A DNA stretch of 64,000 nucleotides. It comes from Monarcha castaneiventris obscurior. Lineage: Eukaryota; Chordata; Aves; Passeriformes; Monarchidae. Position numbers and translations under genes: made by a program. Numbering within the stretch: position 1 is the stretch's first letter; every line of letters starts with the position of its first letter. The stretch is from NCBI GenBank assembly GCA_026261815.1, contig JAMPIT010000434.1, positions 15,683,001-15,747,000 of the forward strand, written 5' to 3'. The notes beneath the pieces are model-generated. The model ran no database searches. It was not told the origin of the DNA and saw only the letters and a program-made list of their open reading frames with translations. Positions 50,490 through 62,100 of this stretch are shown in pieces.

Positions 50490-51231
50490 CCCGGGCCGCC
50501 TGCACGGACGCTGCTTTCCCCTTTCTCCCAAAGTTTCCTCGGAGCCCTCCTCCCTCCCCTTCTCTCCCTCCTTCCGCTTCTTTCCCCTCTCGTCTCTGCT
50601 CTTTTCCTCGAAAGCAGAGACAACACCCCGCGGGAAACTGAGGTTTGCCGTTCGCGTGAGCTCCCTTTCCGCTTCGCCCCTTCAGCCGAGCCCTCTCTCG
50701 CGGCTCGGCCTCTCCCCTGGTTCTGAACTTTGTTTTCAGTTCTTCTGAGGCGAAAGGAACCGGCCCGGCCCGCCCCCTCCCGCCCGGTAGGAACTGCCAC
50801 TTGCATCGCTAGTTTTCCAAAAGTACTTCAGGCATCTTCGATTTGTCGGCGACCAGGCAAGCCTGGCTCGGCAATGCCTCTTTCCCTTCCTTTGTCTGGG
50901 GAAAAGCAGGGGTTTATACAGGACCGATCTTTAGTACCGTAAACAAGGATGGCTGCTGTGTCACTGCATGAAAGCAGCGACGTTTCCAGCCTCCAAGCAG
51001 CAAAGGCTTGGATCTTGGAAACGCCGGGAAGCGCTCGATGTCCTTTGTGCGGGTGCGTGTCCCGTTGTCCGCCGAGGGCCGGGCTCCGGCGGGGCAGGGC
51101 CGAGGCGGCCCCGGGCAGGAGCGGCCGCAGGTGAGGGAGCGGCGAGGGCGGCGCGGAGCGGGACCCACGCGGCGGAACCGCGCCGGGCCGCTCACGCCAC
51201 ACCTATAATGTTTACAAAGAGCCTGTTTTAA

Positions 51232-51239
51232 TGTAAATA
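51232..51239 (+). promoter_or_regulatory. Pumilio-type response element in the FOXB1 3' UTR
   Basis: TGTAAATA matches the UGUAHAUA consensus bound by PUF/Pumilio proteins, which repress or destabilise mRNAs. It sits in the AT-rich part of the inferred FOXB1 3' UTR on the sense strand. An eight-base match can occur by chance; its position in the 3' UTR is the only support. Confidence 0.35.
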
Positions 51240-51486
51240 CTGAACTTGCATCTGTACTGTAAATCAGATGAGGTCCCTTTTGCAGTACCTGTTGTAACGT
51301 GGATGTTTACTGTAGTTTTCAGGTGAAAGAGAAGGAGGAGTTGACTTGTCTGTTAACTTCTGATTAACCCGAAGGTTTGGGGAGCTGAGGCTTTCTTTGT
51401 TGTTGTTTTTTTGGTTGTTGTTGTTATTTTTTAAATTTTGAAGCTATTTATTTCATAGCTTAAAAACAAACAACAACAATAATTAC

Positions 51487-51498
51487 AATAAAAATAAA
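51487..51498 (+). terminator. FOXB1: Tandem AATAAA polyadenylation signals of FOXB1
   Basis: Two back-to-back AATAAA hexamers lie about 1 kb past the FOXB1 stop on the coding strand. They are the first canonical signals in the AT-rich 3' tail. Cleavage would be expected near 51505-51525. A weaker ATTAAA at 52010-52015 could serve a longer transcript. Confidence 0.55.
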
Positions 51499-51784
51499 CC
51501 TGTTACCAAGCACACGACCCGACATAGCTTAAAGAAAAGCTGCTGCAGTCACTGATAAAATGTGGAAAAGTAATACAACAGCAGGTACAAACTGTGGAGG
51601 TCATCCTGATTTCTGCTGGAGTTTTGCAGACAGGAGAGAGGGGGCTAGGAAAACTGTAAATGTTTGTGCATATGAATGATTATAAAATGTGTAAAATGCA
51701 CTTTTGTTTGATATACTCCTTTCTAGTTTTAGGTAGTTTGCTGGAAACTGAACTGTTGTTCTGTTGTGAACTGCTTAAGTTAAG

Positions 51785-51881
51785 AAAAAAAAAAAAAAAA
51801 AGAACACCCCCTCCAAACAGCATTAGTGTCTGTTGAAACTGTAAGGACATTTCTTTTCAACGTTTTTTTTTTTTTTTTTTT
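51785..51881. repeat. Poly(A) run and nearby poly(T) run
   Basis: Seventeen A (51785-51801) and nineteen T (51863-51881) lie about 60 bp apart. If transcribed together they could pair. They lie beyond the main FOXB1 poly(A) signal. Confidence 0.9.
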
Positions 51882-53121
51882 CCCCTGTACAGAATAAGCA
51901 TGGCATTTTAAATATTGGTGTTCTTGTTCCCAGCATGTGTGTTTTAAGACAAAGGTTAAAAAGTGTCTACGTTAAATTATGAACCTAGTCGTCCAAATAA
52001 TATTTTCTCATTAAAATATGTAAATGCAGATTTAGTTTCTTATTTGTCTTTTTAAAGAGTTTACAAGAGAAAAGTAAAAAACATTAGTTCATTATGAAGG
52101 AATGGTGTTATTCCAATATTTAGATAATCTAAACAGCCTTTTCACGCAAGGTTACGATAAATATAGTTATTAACGTAGCACAACTTTTTAGATAAAATTG
52201 TCATTATTGTCGGTTTAGCAAAGGAAGAACTTGTTGCGTGGGGTTTATATCTATATATCTATACATCTATGCATACACACACCTCTGCCTTTGCGCCCTA
52301 TACACTTATACCGAATATAAACACATATTACATTCATGCCTGTGTGTATGTATACTTATCACACCAATTACATTTTCTCTAAACAGTATAAAAATTAGTA
52401 AGCTTCTGCAATACAGAGCAAACATAAAAAAATCTTTAAAGAATTAGTTACTTTTTTAAGACTGAGAACACTGAATTTTTGTCAGTGGTGTTTTTTCTTA
52501 CAACTGGCATTGCAAAATCTTTTTTGAGTAAAAGTGAGCTATTGTAGCCTTTTACCTGGTGTTTAAACCTCCTCCAGCACAAGTTAGTCCAACCACTGCT
52601 AGAATTTCTCCATCCTTATTGATCAACACTTTCCAAAACCAGTAGTTTGCGAAGTGTAACACAATTATACCTGTTTTTCCGAAATTCGATACACAGTCCC
52701 ATTTACAAAGTAAGGGCAAAGTAGCTACAATGAAAACTGGATTCTGGACACTTTCTAGTGGGTTCCCCAAATCTGCTAGGGATTTTACAAGGATTCTGCA
52801 ACTGTTGAAAATTATAGAAGCCATCTAGTGAAGTGAGTAAATAAGTGTGTTGGAGATGAGGCATTCTGCGAGCACAGTTACAAGACAACCACATAGTGAA
52901 GTGCTTACTAGCAAGAAAACGACATTGTATTCTAATGAAGCGACAGGATTCACGAATTCTACAGCAATGATGTTACAGAAGTCTTGTCTCTGACTGATCT
53001 CTCTCTGCATTTCTGGACTATAAACACAGTAAGTGACATCCCCATTTCCATACTACATACCACAAGGTCCTTGCAAAAGTTTTAAGATTAATGTAAAGGG
53101 CAATTAATCCAGTTGCGACCA

Positions 53122-53136
53122 TTTTTTTTTTTTTTT
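53122..53136. repeat. Poly(T) tract, 15 bases
   Basis: A plain T run following GCGACCA and preceding AAAGAACAG. No associated element is visible. Confidence 0.85.
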
Positions 53137-53649
53137 AAAGAACAGATCCCACACATAGAAAAAAGGTGGAAAATACATGAATCATTGGGCTGATTAAAAT
53201 GCATGAAGCTGCTAAAGCTTGTCAGATGGGGGACAACTGAACTCATTCATCAAGTCCAACCCACGATTATATCAACACGATCAGTTAAAGAAAGCATTCA
53301 AAACTTATCACCAGATCAATGGACACATAACTCGACAAACTTTTCCTAAACAAGCGATGACCTACATTTTTAGACAACGAGGACGCTTTTTCTCCTTCCC
53401 TTTTTCCTTTAAAGATCTAGCAGTCAGAACAAATCCTCAAAGATGAAATCCGAGCTCAACTAACAAGATGAAGCTGCACTTTCAGAGTCTTTTTTTTCTT
53501 TAACTATACAGTAACGGCGGAGATAAAGGTCTGAAAAGATTATGCCCCAAAGCAAAATATTTTCAAAAGGTGCAATAGTTTTCTCGCTGCATAACGCGAG
53601 TGTGTGACTCGCCACCGAACATCTAAAGTGCCATTTTCCTCTTTATCTC

Positions 53650-54010
53650 TGCGATTGCCCGAGACTGCCCAGGCCCGGGGACCCCCCTGGCCACCGCGCC
53701 CTCTCCCGCGCCACGGCCGCCAGCGCGCAGCCCGCGGGGCCGCCGCGCTCCTCCGCGCATCTCCTCCCGCGCCCCCAAATGTTGTGATGCTGATTTCAAA
53801 CAAATACGCGGCTCAGCGCGTCGCTTGAATTTACTGCTTTGACTTGTTAAATCTCCCTAATGGCTCAAGTCCAATGTCAATAAACACAGATCTGAAATAG
53901 AGCAGCAACAGACAACAGCGCGGAGGGATGGGCGAGGGGGGGCGAGGGAAGCAGCGCGGCCGAGCTCTCCGTAGTGTTCAGACATTTCGTGGGGGGTCGG
54001 GGGGGAATCG
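53650..54010. promoter_or_regulatory. Downstream CpG island with AT-rich core
   Basis: CpG-dense DNA at 53660-53790 is followed by a unique AT-richer element (53790-53900: GATGCTGATTTCAAACAAATACG, CTCCCTAATGGCTCAAG, TGTCAATAAACAC) and then more GC-rich sequence. This repeats the island-plus-element pattern seen upstream of FOXB1. Function is inferred. Confidence 0.45.
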
Positions 54011-54225
54011 TTCTTTTTTTTTTTATTTTATTTGCCAGCGAGACATTATAAGCTAGGCGTACTTAATGCAAAGACACCGTTCATTCTAGGCAAAAGCTCT
54101 TTTCTTCCGGAGGATGGATTGGAGCCCGGCTGTGCAAGGTAAGCCCGAGAACCCAGCCGAGCTTGGCGGCTCGGGGGTGTGCTTCGTGTCAGCCCATGGT
54201 ACGTGAATCCTTTCTCGGCGGCGTA

Positions 54226-54284
54226 TTTCTTTTTCTTTTTTTTTTTTTTTTCCTCCCTTTTTTTTTTTTTTCTTGTGGTTTTGT
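54226..54284. repeat. T-rich low-complexity tract
   Basis: Several T runs broken by C bases lie just upstream of a TTTTGTTTTG stretch. Simple sequence with no coding sense. Confidence 0.9.
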
Positions 54285-54679
54285 TTTGTTTTCTCTCCCC
54301 TCGACATGTGACAAGACACCACCCCACAGGACTGAATCCTCTATTGAAGACAGCCAGCTCTTTCTCACTCAGAATATTTATTTTCTCTCGAACCGCGCCT
54401 TGCAGGGAAGGGCGGTCTGTGCCAGGTAGGGAGAAAAGAACTCCCCGGCGACCCCTGAGAGGGAGTTTTATGAGCCAGCCTTTTTTCAAAAGTGGTCCTT
54501 GGGAAAGGGAGAAAAAACTTAGCAGCTTCATCAACTTCAGTGCCGAATTATCTCGGAATCTTAATATAAATGTCACTTTGTGGGTTGGTTGGGTGGTGTT
54601 TTTTGTGTTGTTTTTATTAACAAAAAGAAGCCGAGGCTGTGAAGCCTTGGAGGGGCTGTATTTGTTTCTTTTAAACTAA

Positions 54680-55110
54680 CAACAAATTATCTAATTAATA
54701 TGTTTCAATTACAGCATGAAAAAGAGAGGCTTTGGACCGCCTGCAGTGGGTTTACAATAGCCCCAGAGCCCACTATAAGAATTTACAATAACTTCACATC
54801 TGTTTCTTTATTTCCCACTTTTCGAGTCTAAAACTCCTCTTGAAATCACTTCAAACCGTGGCCCAAGTTATGAAATATGGTCTCTCTGCCAGGAAAAAAA
54901 AAAAAGGTAGAAAGAAAAAAAGGACAAAACTTTGCAGATCGAGGCTTCATTTGCAAGCTAGAAAGTGAAAGCCCCATTGAAGAGCATTAAACAAATATAT
55001 TAGAATTCTGTCACTTTATGCAATTGAGTAGATCAAATAAAGGGTCCCAGGCCACTTCATTCACTCTCATTCACTTGAATAGAAAATGCAAAGAATAGCA
55101 AACCTAGACT
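54680..55110. promoter_or_regulatory. Candidate conserved non-coding element
   Basis: AAATTATCTAATTAATATG, GTTTCAATTACAGC, CATTAAACAAATATATTAG and GTCACTTTATGCAATTGAG occur in unique, AT-rich DNA between the FOXB1 downstream island and the minisatellite. The texture matches the upstream candidate elements. A short A run interrupts it near 54893. Confidence 0.4.
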
Positions 55111-55308
55111 GGGCCACCGATGTAGATTTAGCCCTTTTTTTCTGAGAGACAAAAAGGCTGAATTTTCACAAACACATTGCTGACTCGGGGACTAGGAAAC
55201 CAGCACTGAAACCCCTTTGGAATTTAAATTCATTTTATCTCCCTCTCTCTTTCTGGGTCCCATTGCGCTACAGGGCGAGTTGCGCTGGCACCCTTGCTTG
55301 GAAAAAAA

Positions 55309-55350
55309 TACAATACAACAACAACAACAAAAAAAAAAAAAAAAAAAAAA
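55309..55350. repeat. (CAA)n followed by poly(A)
   Basis: A few CAA units run into an A tract of about 22 bases, with CCTTGCTTGG upstream. No parent element is recognised. Confidence 0.9.
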
Positions 55351-55527
55351 GGTTCCTGATTTATCCAGCAGAGCCACAGTACAATTTGGAAGGTGACGTT
55401 TATATTTGCCAAGAGAAAAGAGGGAAGAGCCGCCCTTTGCCCTAAGGATTGCAGCCCCTTCTCGAAACGCCTGGGCAGAGTGGTCCTGCCCGGCTGCTCT
55501 CCGGGGCTGCCGCGCTCGGGGCTCCGC

Positions 55528-56170
55528 GCACACCGGGGCTGCCACACCCAGGACCCCCGGCACACCGGGGCTGCCACACTCACTCCGGACCCCCGGCACA
55601 CCGGGGCTGCCACACTCACTCCGGACCCCCGGCACACCGGGGCTGCCACACCCAGGAACCCCGGCACACCGGGGCTGCCACACCCCGGACCCCCGGCACA
55701 CCGAGGCTGCCCCACTCCGGACCCCCGGCACACCGGGGCTGCCACACTCAGGAACCCCGGCACACCGGGGCTGCCACACTCACTCAGGAACCCCGGCACA
55801 CCGGGGCTGCCACACTCACTCAGGAACCCCGGCACACCGGGGCTGCCACACTCACTCAGGAACCCCGGCACACCGGGGCTGCCACACTCACTCAGGAACC
55901 CCGGCACACCGGGGCTGCCACACTCACTCAGGAACCCCGGCACACCGGGGCTGCCACACTCACTCAGGAACCCCGGCACACCGGGGCTGCCACACTCACT
56001 CAGGAACCCCGGCACACCGGGGCTGCCACACTCACTCAGGAACCCCGGCACACCGGGGCTGCCACACTCACTCAGGAACCCCGGCACACCGGGGCTGCCA
56101 CACTCACTCAGGAACCCCGGCACACCGGGGCTGCCACACTCACTCAGGAACCCCGGCACACCGGGGCTGC
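55528..56170. repeat. GC-rich minisatellite, 32/36-bp unit, 19 copies
   Basis: The core CACACCGGGGCTGCC occurs 19 times, one copy with a single G-to-A change. The first seven steps between cores are 32, 36, 36, 32, 32, 32 and 32 bp; the last eleven are all exactly 36 bp and their units look identical. The length difference is a 4-bp ACTC duplication in the linker. Each unit holds CCCCGG-CACA-CCGGGG, a perfect 6-bp stem with a CACA loop. Uniform 3' copies and variable 5' copies suggest recent expansion from one end, and copy number is probably polymorphic. The 36-bp period is a multiple of three and has no stops, so it creates long open frames on both strands; these are artefacts. It lies about 5 kb downstream of FOXB1. 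Confidence 0.97.
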
Positions 56171-58046
56171 CGTGCTGCGCGGGGCCAGGGCTGCGGCCGG
56201 GGGGATGAGGAGAGACCTCACTCCGTGCCCGTGCCGCACATCGCAGGGCACGGCAGCAGAGCCGCGTTCATCTGTGCCAGTGCCCAACCAGGGAGCAAGC
56301 AATGGACAGCAGAGACACAGCCGCTCTTTTTACAGAGGGTGGACCAGAGGGTGCCCGCTGCTGTATCGGTACGAGGTGACCCAGCCCTTCCTTCTGCAGA
56401 TTTTATACGTGAAGCTTCCTTATCTGCCATCCTTCCTCTGCTGGGGCCCTCGGCAACTGAGGCAGCCACAGCAGGGCAGAGCATCTCGGCATCCAGGGGA
56501 GGGCTTCGCCCTCTGCTCCCTTACATATTCCTAACATGGCCATGCCAACGTGTCTGAAAGGGTAACTCACACCACAGCTGTAGGCACTACTAAATAAAGG
56601 CTCTTGATTTTGCACTATTTCGTAGGGCCTCAGTATTAATTAAGTAGTAAGTAGAGTATTTTGCATTAATTAGAGCAGCTCCTTAGAGAGACGTTACAGC
56701 CAAGACTAATCTTATAGCACAGGAAACGCTCAGCATTTCCACTGCCCCCAACTACCACAGACAGCACAGACCACCTGCATGTACCGGGCTTGTTTGCAAA
56801 CACTGACCTATAGACATTTTCCCCAGGGATGACATCAAGGCACTTTGATGGTTGCGGCTTCCATCCTCCTTGCTTGCTTTAATGGCTACTAGATAAACAA
56901 TAAATAAATAGGGATTGAGTTCAAAATCCAGACCTGGTTCTAGTCCTAGGTGTGCTCATCAGCCTTGACAGCTCAAGGCGGCTTCTCAGACTTTAAAAAC
57001 CTCTAGTACAACTGTTTCCTGCCAGAGGATCTGGGAACTCTTGCTCCCAAGGCTGTCCTCCTGAGCAGACCCACATGTTAATTCCATGTCTTAACAGTCT
57101 AAGCTACTAATTAGGGGGCACATTTATTCCTATTATCAGCATTACAAATAAAACATGAAATAAATACAAACTCAAATGAAACAAGCAAAAAGTTACCAGA
57201 GCCTGTGTTTAGGAATACCTGAACATGAAAGCACACCAAGTCATTCAACTGGCCAAAAAGAGCTGCTTCAAAGGTTAGGTCAGACAGGAAACTCTGCTGC
57301 AGAATATCACGGTGGACAAAGCACCCATTTCAGAGCAGGGAAGACAATTCTCCACTGCTAGCCACAGATGGCAACCATTTCTTCACACAATTGCAAGCCC
57401 ACCTCTTCCATACCACAGAAGGGCAATTTTTTACCCACTTGAACAATATCACCATCAGATTCTCTCCCAACTCTTCCTGTGTTTCTCTCCTGCATGACCA
57501 TTCTCTCTGTAGCTCTGACTACCAAATTTTCACCTCAGCTTAATGATGTGTGTTCCTGGGAGGAGATTATTGAGAAGCTGAAAGATATTGTCAGCATCCC
57601 AGGGTCTTTAAAGCATTTTTGCCTTGTGCCTTGGAGACATCCCTCCCTGAAGGCTGATGGGGCATGGACAGTCCCCCTGAGTCTTTCCCACTCGAGTGCT
57701 GGACCCACGGACACACAGTTTGTGTCTTCTCTCCCTGAGCTCCTGCCTCTCCTTAGCTTTTCACAGGGCTGGGCTATTCAGACCAGTCACGAGCCTGCTC
57801 ACTCACAGAAGGATGGGAGTAGGCCTGCATGGATCTGCTGAAGGAGACCACAGTTTGTGTTTCTTCCCAATTTATGCTGCATGCACTTGAGCCCTTGTTG
57901 AATATAATTTCATAATTAACCCATATAATTTTCAGATTGAAGAAGTTCTCTGGAGAACAGGGAAGAGGATCAAGAGAGGGCTGCTCCCTGTTACACATAA
58001 TTTGGCTCCAAACTGCTGGTTTGTTTGCATCTGTGAGAACACCAAC

Positions 58047-58073
58047 AGAGAGAGAGAGAGAGAGAGAGAGAGA
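58047..58073. repeat. (AG)n microsatellite, about 13 units
   Basis: Perfect alternating AG run ending in AAGAATTC. Likely length-polymorphic. No gene is nearby. Confidence 0.95.
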
Positions 58074-59003
58074 AGAATTCTAGCAGGCATGAAAGCAGAT
58101 TTGAATGATTTCTACACCTGCAGAAAGTTGTTAATAGTCATCTTCATTTCTTTATTGAGCTGGAGCTTCCTCATTTTTGCTAGACCCAGAAGGGTCAGGT
58201 ATATCTGCAGGCTCAGGGAAGCAGACAAACACCTGAATGTACATGGGGACAAGCTGGACCACCCTGAGCTGCTCTCCTCACTAGCCAGAGGATGTGTTTT
58301 TAAAGTACCTTATATTCAGTCATTCATGGTTTGCAAGACTGGCACCAGTAGTTTCTCCTGAAAAGTGACAAGTACCGTGTATGGCAGAGGAAGACACACA
58401 AGTCCCAACACACAATTCGCCGGGGGGAGGCTCATCCCTTCTTGCTTGCCCTTTTTCCCTTCTAACTGTGTTTGCCTCTTGATTTTAAGACCAGGAAAAG
58501 GCATCACTATCACTGCTGAGTTTTCTCATCTCCCAGGCACAGAGTCCTGTAGTTACAGTACAGCTCACCCAAGTCATGCTTGCAAATGCCTTATACACTA
58601 AGGGTGGGGTTCAGGGTAAAAATTTAATTGCATAAAAATCCACAGAAAATTCCCAGTGAATTAAACAGAGCAAGAGTTTTGCTACCAAGGTTTTTCAGCG
58701 TATTCAGATGATTTTCTAATAAGGTAAGTAATTTATCTTTTTCTCAGTTTGGGGTCACAGTCAGTGGATATGGAAGGTCACATGCAGCTGTGCATAGGTG
58801 CCCTAATGCTGCATGGGCAACTTTGAAAGCTTTGGAAAATGGCTACATTCTTTGTCATTTTTTCTTCAACTCTTAGTCCAGTGCTTCCAGACTGTATGCC
58901 AGAAACCTTTTTTTTTTGCCTCAGATACAAAAGAACATGCCAAAGAAGGAGCAAACCCAGACCAAACCATGGGGCTCTATGTTGCTCTCTGCCTATAACA
59001 AGG

Positions 59004-59151
59004 TTTGGGGGTTTTTGATCTTTTTCTTTGGTTTCTTTTTTTGTTTTGTGTGTTTTGGTTTTTTAGTTTGGTTTTTTTTTCTTTTTAAGTTGGTTGGACT
59101 TTTCGGTTTTGTTTTTTGTTTGTTTGGTTTTGTTTGTTTTTTTAATTTTTG
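59004..59151. repeat. GT/T-rich low-complexity tract
   Basis: About 150 bases are made mostly of TTTG, TTTTG and T runs on the plus strand. The composition alone yields open frames rich in Phe and Gly; no protein is supported. Confidence 0.9.
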
Positions 59152-62100
59152 GAGGAGGAAAGGACAGCTCATAATCCATTTTTAGGATGCTGCTAGGGTA
59201 CTTTTCAAGATGTGGACTAATATATCTGCACATTAATAAAATCACAGTCCTAAATATTTTTTCTAAAACTCTAGAAAGTTTTAAGAAACTATTTTTTCTG
59301 AGTTTTGACTCCAGTTTCTCACTGGTGAGGAATTTTTCAAATCCTTTTGCATCAAAACCACGTTGTCCACTTCTCATCAGTAATACTTCAAACAGATTTC
59401 CTCCCTCTTTTTCTAAAAACGAATCTGTCACTGGAAATTCTCCAGCATTCAGGTTCTCCAGGATTGTTAAGCAAAACATCAGGCACTGTAAAACCTTTGA
59501 TAAAGTCTTACTAATACTGGATTTTCTTCTGAAAGCATGACTAAAAGAGCTGGTTGATGAATTCCTGTGAGGAATCCAGAGAGGGTTTAGCTAAATCAGA
59601 GCTGTAGGGCGGGTTATGTCCACACAGGGGAGACAGCAGGGCCAGAGAGGAGCAGCAAGAGCACAAGAGGGGTGAAACTCCTGCTCTGCCCCCACACAGC
59701 CAGCACTGCTCAGCACAGCCTGGAGAATGGACACCAGCAGCTGGAATCAGGCAGGAGCTGACTACTCTGAAATTACCTCATTCTCTTCCTCACTCCTTAA
59801 GTAGAAAAAAAGGAGGGACAATGAACAGTAAATTCCATTGTCTGTACATAGTTAGATATTACCATTTCTCTTACTGCCTATGCATAGTTATATGTAGGAT
59901 TATAAATCCCTTTATGGTAAGATGGCTTGGGATAAGTCTTGAAAGCACTGGCTCATCTTGCAGAGCCTTGCTTTTGAGGAATTTGGGTTAGGGGTTTATT
60001 TCCTTTTTTTTTCTTTTTCCCTGTCAGAAGATATACAAAGATATGTCTTTTTATCAGCTTGGCATTACTGTGAGATTTTTCCATAAGCTCAAGATCAGGC
60101 TCTTTTGAAGTCATTGCACAGGAATCACCAGGGGCACCTATTGCATGTTCAGATGAAGGCTTTCCATTGGAAAATAAGCCCTGTTCTGCCTGTAGCACTC
60201 CAATTCTATCAAAGTGCTCCTCTTTCTCTATCTGCATTGATGTGTCCGAGTTGTATTTCGGAGAGCAGCATTTTCCTCCTAACTGGTCACAGGCATAAAT
60301 TATAAAACAAAATACATTTCTAAGGAGAAGTAAAGCCTTGTCAGACCACGGAGTGCCTGACAGCCATCAGATCACACAGCCACCCAGAACATTAGAAGAG
60401 AAGAAAGCACATGAGACATCTAGCACTCTCGATCCCTCATTAGCCCTCCCTTGGCAGAAAGGACTGTGTATATCTAAGTGCTGCTTTTTCTTTTGTTCAG
60501 AATATCCAAAGCCCCTTGACATTATTCTATTTTCCTGAGCATTCTCCTTTGTTAGTTCCTACAACTAAATAAAACAAGCCAAACCCCAAACTGTTTCTCC
60601 ATGATCAAGCTCTTATTTCTTTCTTCCCAAGTAAAGATATACTGCTTAAAAGGACAGTTTTGGGGTCAAATGCTGCTGCAAAGAAACTCAATGGGATGAA
60701 TTTGGGTCAGTAACAATGCGTTCCTTAGTTCTCAATGCAAGTCAGGGAGGTTATGGTTCTGTGAATGTGGATGTGGCACAGTTGGGTAGGAGGTCAACAG
60801 CACAGAGTTAAGTACTATTTTCAGCATTGTCTTCTCCTTCATCCTTTTGAGGATACAAAGCAGAAGCTGTCAGTATTCATCCACTTGAGCTCTGGAAATA
60901 CCTCTTAGGAAAGCTGGGAACTGATCTTGCAGAAAAACAGCAAGCATCATTATATAAGCCTGGATCCTCAGAGTATCCTGGCATAAGGTGGAATTCCTTG
61001 TATCTCTCAGAATGACAATGGTAAACGACACTTTCTCCCTGGAGTGTGAGATGCAAATCGTGCCTGTCCATTTCTTCACAGCGTCAGATGAGAGGAAAGC
61101 CTGTCCCTTGCACTGCAGACCTTGAGGCAGTGGTTTTGGTCATTTGTTTTGTGCTAGCTCAGGTAATTCACGTACCAGTAGCAGTATGAGGCTTCAGAGA
61201 GGCTGATTTATCTCTCAGAAGCTCCGAACCACAGCCTCTCACTGGGCGTTAGAAACTGTTCCACTCTTCCAAGCATGCTACACTGTACACTGTAACCTTC
61301 CTCTCTCTGCATTAGCAAACAGTAACTGTAAATTTGAATAGAGAAAACTTCTTTGTTACAAGTATTTTTTCATTCTGCTTAAACCTTCTCTTTACTCTGA
61401 TGGAATTATAATTGCCTCATATTGTCTGTATGGAGGGAAACCCCGCTAATATACTGTTTTAACTAGAGTAAATGGACTGAACAAACACTAAGCTCAATAG
61501 CAAGCTACCAAACCTCCTTTGTGTGCTCTTTATTTCAGCCCAGCAGAGCTGGTGTCATTTCAGTCATGCAGAGCAAGACTGTCAAACACAAATTCATGTA
61601 CAAAGTTCCTGTACTGCCAAGGTATGTATGCAAGTACCTACTATGTGTACAGGAAGCATCAAGCCCATTAGGCTCAAGCAAATGGGCATGAAAACGTCAC
61701 CAATTTTGTTTTATTTTCAAAATAAAATCACATTTCTCAATTACTATGGACAACTCAAAACTCTGGGCAATAAGGTGCCATCTATTTATTCGTTCCTTGC
61801 AACGCAGGCAGCGATGCAAAGCAGCACATACAATGGTGTAAACCAATTCAGACTATTCTTGGATGTTTCCACTTCATCTTTCACTTGCTGACATTGTGTA
61901 ATTAACACAAAATCACTGCAAAGATCAACAGTCTGAAAAAGATCTGCTAAAACATTGCTGTTAAGTGTTTTCTCAACTAGTGGCAGCATCCAGACCAAGA
62001 CACAAGGAAAACTTTAATTTGTTCTTACAGGCCCTCTCCACGACCTTGGTGGGAACAGTAGTAGGATTTCATTCTGGAAGTTCTGTAAGGAGCTATTAGT

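Larger units (their letters stand above)
50490..51515 (+). other. FOXB1: Probable FOXB1 3' UTR
   Basis: The stop codon is followed by GC-rich sequence to about 51200. Composition then changes sharply to an AT-rich tail that looks constrained. The tail contains a Pumilio-type TGTAAATA (51232-51239), an AUUUA word, a foldable T/A-rich stem-loop (51414-51479) and overlapping AATAAA signals at 51487-51498. The 3' end is inferred to be 10-30 bases past the signals, giving a UTR of about 1.0 kb. A longer form reaching the ATTAAA at 52010 is possible. Confidence 0.55.
51516..53640. other. AT-rich DNA downstream of FOXB1
   Basis: Beyond the main poly(A) signal the sequence stays AT-rich, with homopolymer runs and a TATA/CACA-rich stretch near 52230-52350. 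An ATTAAA at 52010 could end a longer FOXB1 transcript. No other gene is visible. Confidence 0.5.

Noticed and set aside
49518..50531. A 337-codon open frame antisense to FOXB1
   Set aside because: It mirrors the FOXB1 coding frame, where G/C third positions remove antisense stops. Its composition (Gly, Arg, Ala, Val repeats) shows no domain.
55528..56170. The regular repeats as a CRISPR-like array
   Set aside because: There are no unique spacers; the whole unit repeats. The context is vertebrate nuclear DNA.
55192..56557. Long open frames across the minisatellite on both strands (up to 383 codons)
   Set aside because: The 36-bp unit is a multiple of three and lacks stops, so several frames stay open at once. 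The 12-residue repeats are products of the DNA repeat, and 32-bp units break the frames.
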